Below are positions 6,427 through 9,788 of a stretch of 9,788 nt of DNA, in pieces (within the stretch, counting starts at the first letter, position 1; each line of letters starts with the position of its first letter). A program made the position numbers and the translations under genes. The notes beneath the pieces are model-generated. The model had not been told where the DNA came from. It worked only from the letters and a program-made list of their open reading frames with translations, and did no database searches. This DNA is from Deltaproteobacteria bacterium (GTDB taxonomy: Bacteria; Desulfobacterota; GWC2-55-46; S146-70; JAUXIU01), in the NCBI GenBank assembly GCA_030620895.1, contig JAUXIU010000025.1, positions 1-9,788 of the forward strand. The letters are read 5' to 3'.

Positions 6427-7599
6427 TCAAAGTACCCTGTGCCTACTCTTAATCATTTCAAAGGCCGTATCTCTTGCCCACCTATCGGCATCAAGTATAT
6501 CTTCCAGGCTTGAATCCTTACGAATATCATGTATCTGCATTACGGCATCTATAACTACCGGGATATCTGTAAGTGATATCTCCCGCCTAAGGAAGGCCTC
6601 AACAGCCACCTCATCCACTGCATTCATTACAGTTGTCATCGTCCCACCCTCTTTAATGGCATCGAAAGCAAGTCTAAGGCATGGAAATCTATCGATATCA
6701 GGTTCCATAAACTCAAGCCTTCCAATACCGCACAGATCCAGCGGAATTATCCCTGAGTCCATCCTCTCCGGATATGAAAGGGCATACGCTATGGGCCCTT
6801 TCATATCTGCCGTACCCATTTGCGCCATCATAGAACCATCTATATATTCTACCATTGAATGAACAATGCTTTGCGGATGTATATAGACTGCAATCCTATA
6901 AGGCTGGATGTCAAAAAGCCACCTTGCTTCAATTACTTCCAAACCTTTATTCATAAGTGTTGCAGAATCAATTGATATCTTCTTCCCCATCTTCCAATTG
7001 GGATGCGCCATAGCCTCCTCAGGGGTTACTTCTCGCACCTTATCTCGTGGCATGTAAAGAAAAGGACCGCCTGAGGCAGTAAGTATCACCTTGCGTATAT
7101 CTTCACGCCTGTGCCCCTCTATAGATTGAAAGATTGCGCTATGTTCACTATCTACGGGAAGGATTCTGACACCATTTTTTTTTACCTCTTCCATTACAAT
7201 CCTACCAGCCATTACAAGGACTTCTTTATTGGCGAGTGCTACATCCTTCCCGGCCTTTATCGCAGAAAGTGTTGGTGTAAGACCTGGAGCACCAACAAAA
7301 GCAGAGACAACGATGTTTGCCTCATCTATCACCGCCACATTCCTTGCCCCCTCGACACCATGCAGGCACTCAATATCTCCCGGTATCTCCCTTTTCAATA
7401 CCCTCCTGTCATCCTCGTTAAGTACCGAAACAACCCTTGGTTTGAACTCCTCTATCTGTTCCATTAACAGTTTGATATTGCGACCTGCTGCAAGACCGAC
7501 TATCTTGAATCTATCAGGATGCCTTTTAACAAGTTCAAGGGTACTCTGACCTATGGAACCTGTTGAACCAAGGATTGAAAGATTCTTTACCAAAGCCAT
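6427..7599 (-). CDS. dxr: 1-deoxy-D-xylulose-5-phosphate reductoisomerase
   Basis: This cytosolic enzyme rearranges and reduces 1-deoxy-D-xylulose 5-phosphate to 2-C-methyl-D-erythritol 4-phosphate with NADPH and a divalent metal. It is the committed step of the MEP isoprenoid pathway and the target of fosmidomycin. With the start used here it has 390 residues (E. coli about 398). It shows the NADPH motif GSTGSIG (11-17), ALANKEVLVMAG, metal ligands Asp150 and Glu152 in PVDSEHSA, ASGGPF and the flexible-loop HPNWKMGKKISIDSATLMNK with its Trp202. A third metal glutamate is in the KGLEVIEAR block (about 221). I prefer ATG 7599 because AGGA (7606-7609) lies 6 bases upstream. A GTG at 7614 would add five residues but has its GAGG directly against the codon. 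It overlaps the end of cdsA by 13 bases. Its product feeds isoprenoid synthesis used by uppS upstream. Confidence 0.96.
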   Translation of the reverse strand: MALVKNLSILGSTGSIGQSTLELVKRHPDRFKIVGLAAGRNIKLLMEQIEEFKPRVVSVLNEDDRRVLKREIPGDIECLHGVEGARNVAVIDEANIVVSAFVGAPGLTPTLSAIKAGKDVALANKEVLVMAGRIVMEEVKKNGVRILPVDSEHSAIFQSIEGHRREDIRKVILTASGGPFLYMPRDKVREVTPEEAMAHPNWKMGKKISIDSATLMNKGLEVIEARWLFDIQPYRIAVYIHPQSIVHSMVEYIDGSMMAQMGTADMKGPIAYALSYPERMDSGIIPLDLCGIGRLEFMEPDIDRFPCLRLAFDAIKEGGTMTTVMNAVDEVAVEAFLRREISLTDIPVVIDAVMQIHDIRKDSSLEDILDADRWARDTAFEMIKSRHRVL

Positions 7600-8393
7600 A
7601 AGCCTTCCTGCCACCTCAAGTAGTAATAAAGAATGGGAAGCGAAAATATTATACTGTCTATCCTATCTAAAATACCGCCGTGGCCAGGTATAATAAAACC
7701 CGAATCCTTAGCACCTACACTTCTTTTTAACAATGACTCGAAAAGGTCACCAATTTGACCAATCACACTAAGAAATATGGCAAAAATCACTAACCCAAGA
7801 ACACTTGCTCCATCAAAAACCAAGTAATGGAAGAGAAGCGCAACCCCACCTCCTCCAACAAGCCCGCCTAAAGCCCCCTCTACAGTCTTTTTAGGGCTGA
7901 TAATAGGAGAAAGTTTGTGTTTTCCAGACCACCCACCGATGTAATATGCAAAGGTATCGTTACCCCAGATTACGGCGAAGAGAAAAAAGAGCCACCACTT
8001 ACCATCTTCCAACCCCCTCACCAGAACCATAAAGGATAAGAGGAAAGGTATATATAGGAACCCAAGAAGCCATATGCCTACGTTTATTATGGTCGATGAT
8101 ATATCTTTGTAACTTACAAGGCTATAAAGGAAAAATAGAAAAATAGCTACAACCAAGAACCACGGCAGGATATAAAGCCCCCTCCAGTATATAAAGACTA
8201 TTAAAAACCCGCCAAGAAATATCCCCAGAGCCATACCAACTTTATCGGCCTTTGGTATTGTTAATCTGCTATATTCCCAAAATGCAGTAACTGTAATTAT
8301 TATTGTTATTGCAAGGAACAAACTGGAAGAAGTATATAGAAGTATATAGAGAAGAACTGGAACAAGTACAATGCTGGTTAAAACCCTCTTCAG
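7587..8393 (-). CDS. cdsA: Phosphatidate cytidylyltransferase (CDP-diglyceride synthase), CTG start
   Basis: This integral membrane enzyme makes CDP-diacylglycerol from phosphatidate and CTP, the precursor of bacterial phospholipids. I call 268 residues from a CTG at 8391-8393. The first in-frame ATG/GTG/TTG-type codon is a TTG at 8321 without a ribosome site, and it would remove the conserved first helix. From CTG the protein begins (M)KRVLTSIVLVPVLLYIL, typical of the family, and a perfect AGGAGG (8400-8405) sits 6 bases upstream. Multiple hydrophobic helices follow. SPKKTVEGALGG is at about 166-177. The full CDP-diglyceride synthase signature spans about 220-246, with SLLKRSVGAKDSGFIIPGHG followed by GILDRID. 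The gene starts 31 bases after uppS and overlaps dxr by 13 bases. An exact 10-base tandem repeat lies in the N-terminal helix codons (8331-8350). Confidence 0.93.
   Translation of the reverse strand: MKRVLTSIVLVPVLLYILLYTSSSLFLAITIIITVTAFWEYSRLTIPKADKVGMALGIFLGGFLIVFIYWRGLYILPWFLVVAIFLFFLYSLVSYKDISSTIINVGIWLLGFLYIPFLLSFMVLVRGLEDGKWWLFFLFAVIWGNDTFAYYIGGWSGKHKLSPIISPKKTVEGALGGLVGGGGVALLFHYLVFDGASVLGLVIFAIFLSVIGQIGDLFESLLKRSVGAKDSGFIIPGHGGILDRIDSIIFSLPILYYYLRWQEGLWLW
8331..8350. repeat. Perfect tandem 10-base duplication inside the 5' end of cdsA
   Basis: agtatataga occurs twice in immediate succession (8331-8340 and 8341-8350). It encodes part of the first hydrophobic helix. The unit is not a multiple of three, so gain or loss of one copy would shift the frame between the CTG start and the rest of the protein. 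Confidence 0.9.
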
Positions 8394-8399
8394 ATTTTC

Positions 8400-8405
8400 C
8401 CTCCT
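8400..8405 (-). promoter_or_regulatory. Perfect Shine-Dalgarno (AGGAGG) that decides the cdsA CTG start
   Basis: On the minus strand AGGAGG is followed by six bases (GAAAAT) and then CTG AAG AGG. No ATG, GTG or TTG lies at the right distance in the cdsA frame, and the two other frames do not encode the CdsA N-terminus. This is the main evidence for a CTG start. Confidence 0.8.
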
Positions 8406-8424
8406 ATTAAGGCCTTTAACAGGG

Positions 8425-9171
8425 TCAGTTTAAATCCCCAACCACCATCTGCTCACCTGTCAGGCCAAATCTGCGCTCCCTCTTCTGATAATCCAGGAGG
8501 GCCTCTATCATATCTTCCCTCGTAAAGTCCGGCCAGAGGACATCTGTTACATATATCTCTGTATATGCAAGCTGCCAGAGTAAAAAGTTACTAATCCTCA
8601 TCTCTCCGCTGGTCCTTATGAGAAGATCAGGATCAGGGATGCCTGCAGTATATAGATGCTCCGCATAAGACTTTTCGTTAATATCTTCGATACTTATTTT
8701 ACCCTCTGCAACGTCCACTGCAATTGCCCTCGCCGCCTCTACAAGCTCCCATCTGCCGCTGTAGCTCAAGGCAAGCTGGAGCACCATGCCACTATTTTTG
8801 TCTGTCATTCGCTCAACATCAGCAATAACCTTTCTAACACCCTTAGGAAGTTCCATTGTATTACCTATAACTCTAAATTTAATATTGTTATTAACCATGG
8901 ATTTTGCTTCTCTCTTTAAGTGGACCTCCAGGAACTTCATAAGGGCCCTTACCTCCATATCCGGTCGATTCCAGTTCTCCTTTGAAAAGGCATATAGCGT
9001 GAGGTAATTTATTCCAATCTCCCTGCTAAATCTCATTATGTCCCTGACAGCCTCTACCCCTCTCCTATGCCCTCTTATCCTGCTTAGGTGTCTTTTTTGG
9101 GCCCACCGTCCATTACCATCCATTATTATGGCAACATGTCTGGGAAGTTTATCCTCTATTATCCTTTTCAT
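8425..9171 (-). CDS. uppS: Undecaprenyl diphosphate synthase (cis-prenyltransferase)
   Basis: This enzyme adds isopentenyl units in cis to farnesyl diphosphate, giving the C55 carrier lipid precursor for peptidoglycan and other surface glycans. At 248 residues it is full length. It carries HVAIIMDGNGRWA (12-24) with the catalytic Asp18, RIRGHRRG, FSKENW (62-67), RTSGEMRISNF (186-196) and LAYTEIYVTDVLWPDF (201-216). The usual LNYGGR motif reads LSYSGR (135-140), so two positions differ from E. coli; the catalytic set is otherwise intact. The start is ATG at 9171, with an in-frame stop shortly upstream (near 9183) and no better Met before the active site. No Shine-Dalgarno is visible (ACTTTTTCTT precedes the ATG), which is unlike its neighbours. 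It follows frr after 104 bases and precedes cdsA by 31. Confidence 0.96.
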   Translation of the reverse strand: MKRIIEDKLPRHVAIIMDGNGRWAQKRHLSRIRGHRRGVEAVRDIMRFSREIGINYLTLYAFSKENWNRPDMEVRALMKFLEVHLKREAKSMVNNNIKFRVIGNTMELPKGVRKVIADVERMTDKNSGMVLQLALSYSGRWELVEAARAIAVDVAEGKISIEDINEKSYAEHLYTAGIPDPDLLIRTSGEMRISNFLLWQLAYTEIYVTDVLWPDFTREDMIEALLDYQKRERRFGLTGEQMVVGDLN

Positions 9172-9182
9172 AAGAAAAAGTA

Positions 9183-9209
9183 ATTATCATATACCCTTAA
9201 TAATCTCAA
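9183..9209 (-). promoter_or_regulatory. Possible internal promoter giving a near-leaderless uppS transcript
   Basis: On the minus strand TTGAGA (9209-9204) and GATAAT (9188-9183) each match the consensus boxes at 5 of 6 positions, but the spacer is only 15 bases. The -10 sits in an AT-rich TATATGATAAT context. A start 6-7 bases on would leave about 5 bases before the uppS ATG, which fits the missing ribosome site. The short spacer and the AT-rich surroundings keep this tentative. Confidence 0.35.
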
Positions 9210-9275
9210 GATATAATTGGAATCTTAATGGAACCCAAGGAATGAAGCTAAAAAATCAGACAAAATAAAGAGAAA

Positions 9276-9788
9276 CTAAACCTCCATTATATCTTTTTCC
9301 TTGTGACTTAATATTTCTTCCACATTTTTTATATATTTGTTAGTTATCTCTTGCACTTGTGTCTGAGCTTTCTTAAGTTCATCCTGGGATAGTGTCTTTT
9401 CTTTCTCAAGTTTCTTCAGTTCGTCGTTGGCATCCCTTCTGGCATTTCTAATCGAAATCCTTGTATCTTCAGTCATCTTTTTCGCTGTTTTTACAAGTTC
9501 TTTTCTCCTCTCCTCTGTAAGTCTTGGTAAATTAATACGAATTACTTTCCCATCATTTGTAGGTGTGAGCCCTAGTTCTGATGCTATTATTGCCTTCTCT
9601 ATACTTGGGAGAATGCTTACATCCCATGGCTGGATAACTATTAATCTGCTATCTGGAACTGATAATGTTGCCAGCTGATTTACAGGGGTTGCGGTCCCAT
9701 AACAATCAACCTTTACCTTATCTAGAATTGTTGTAGATGCCCTCCCTGTCCTGAGACTGCCCAACTCTTGATGGAGATTAGCAATTGT
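9276..9788 (-). CDS. frr: Ribosome recycling factor, 5' end cut off by window edge
   Basis: RRF works with EF-G to split the post-termination ribosome from mRNA. The 170 visible residues lack only about the first 15 of a usual ~185. The frame is open to the right edge, and residues before the apparent TTG at 9764 (TIANLHQE) continue the family pattern into LGSLRTGRAS. The RRF signature follows with PVNQLATLSVPDSRLIVIQP, INLPRLTEERRKELVK and a C-terminal helix with NKYIKNVEEILSHKEKDIMEV. Calling the TTG as a start would therefore be wrong. pyrH is the expected upstream neighbour (inference from gene order). The 104 bases to uppS contain only a short T-run and the tentative promoter. Confidence 0.96.
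   Translation of the reverse strand, partial: TIANLHQELGSLRTGRASTTILDKVKVDCYGTATPVNQLATLSVPDSRLIVIQPWDVSILPSIEKAIIASELGLTPTNDGKVIRINLPRLTEERRKELVKTAKKMTEDTRISIRNARRDANDELKKLEKEKTLSQDELKKAQTQVQEITNKYIKNVEEILSHKEKDIMEV

Noticed and set aside
7612..7614. GTG start for dxr
   Set aside because: Its purine stretch is directly against the codon, whereas the ATG five codons on has AGGA at a normal 6-base distance and matches the usual DXR start.
9762..9764. TTG as the frr start codon
   Set aside because: Sequence upstream to the window edge continues the RRF N-terminal pattern in frame, so the true start is outside the window.

Overview
All nine protein genes in this window read on the minus strand. 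From the right edge, in transcription order, they are frr (5' end missing), uppS, cdsA, dxr, rseP, tsaB, a small YdcH/DUF465-like gene, ilvD, ilvB and ilvN (3' end missing). There are no RNA genes, no intact mobile-element genes and no gene-free stretch over 300 bases. Base composition is moderately AT-rich, in the low-to-mid 40s percent G+C by eye. The frr-uppS-cdsA-dxr-rseP order is the classical bacterial block that normally follows rpsB-tsf-pyrH. Its continuation into ilvD-ilvB-ilvN recalls deltaproteobacterial (Geobacter-type) or Nitrospirota-like chromosomes. That assignment is inference from gene order, base composition and repeat style, not a phylogeny.

Region 1 (about 4272-9788) is a translation and envelope operon. 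Frr recycles ribosomes. UppS makes undecaprenyl diphosphate, the lipid carrier precursor for cell-wall glycans. CdsA makes CDP-diacylglycerol for phospholipids. Dxr commits carbon to the MEP isoprenoid pathway that supplies UppS. RseP is a membrane site-2 protease and TsaB belongs to the tRNA t6A machinery. cdsA/dxr and rseP/tsaB overlap. cdsA appears to start at a CTG codon behind a perfect Shine-Dalgarno sequence. A roughly 160-base repeat-like element lies between dxr and rseP and is the only large interruption.

Region 2 (about 4141-4271) is the boundary. It holds two palindromes of related sequence (GTTTCC/GGAAAC type) and then a good sigma70-type promoter pointing into the DUF465-ilvD-ilvB-ilvN operon.

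Region 3 (1-4140) is the branched-chain amino acid operon: a DUF465 protein overlapping ilvD, then the two acetolactate synthase subunits. Between ilvD and ilvB is the most unusual structure of the window. Inverted arrays of a 7-base repeat could form a 25-base stem. The stem encloses a 56-codon open frame whose first ~26 residues look like the N-terminus of the S23 / 23S-rRNA-intervening-sequence four-helix-bundle family. The rest of that frame is derived from repeats. It resembles a decayed or miniature intervening-sequence-like element inside a biosynthetic operon.
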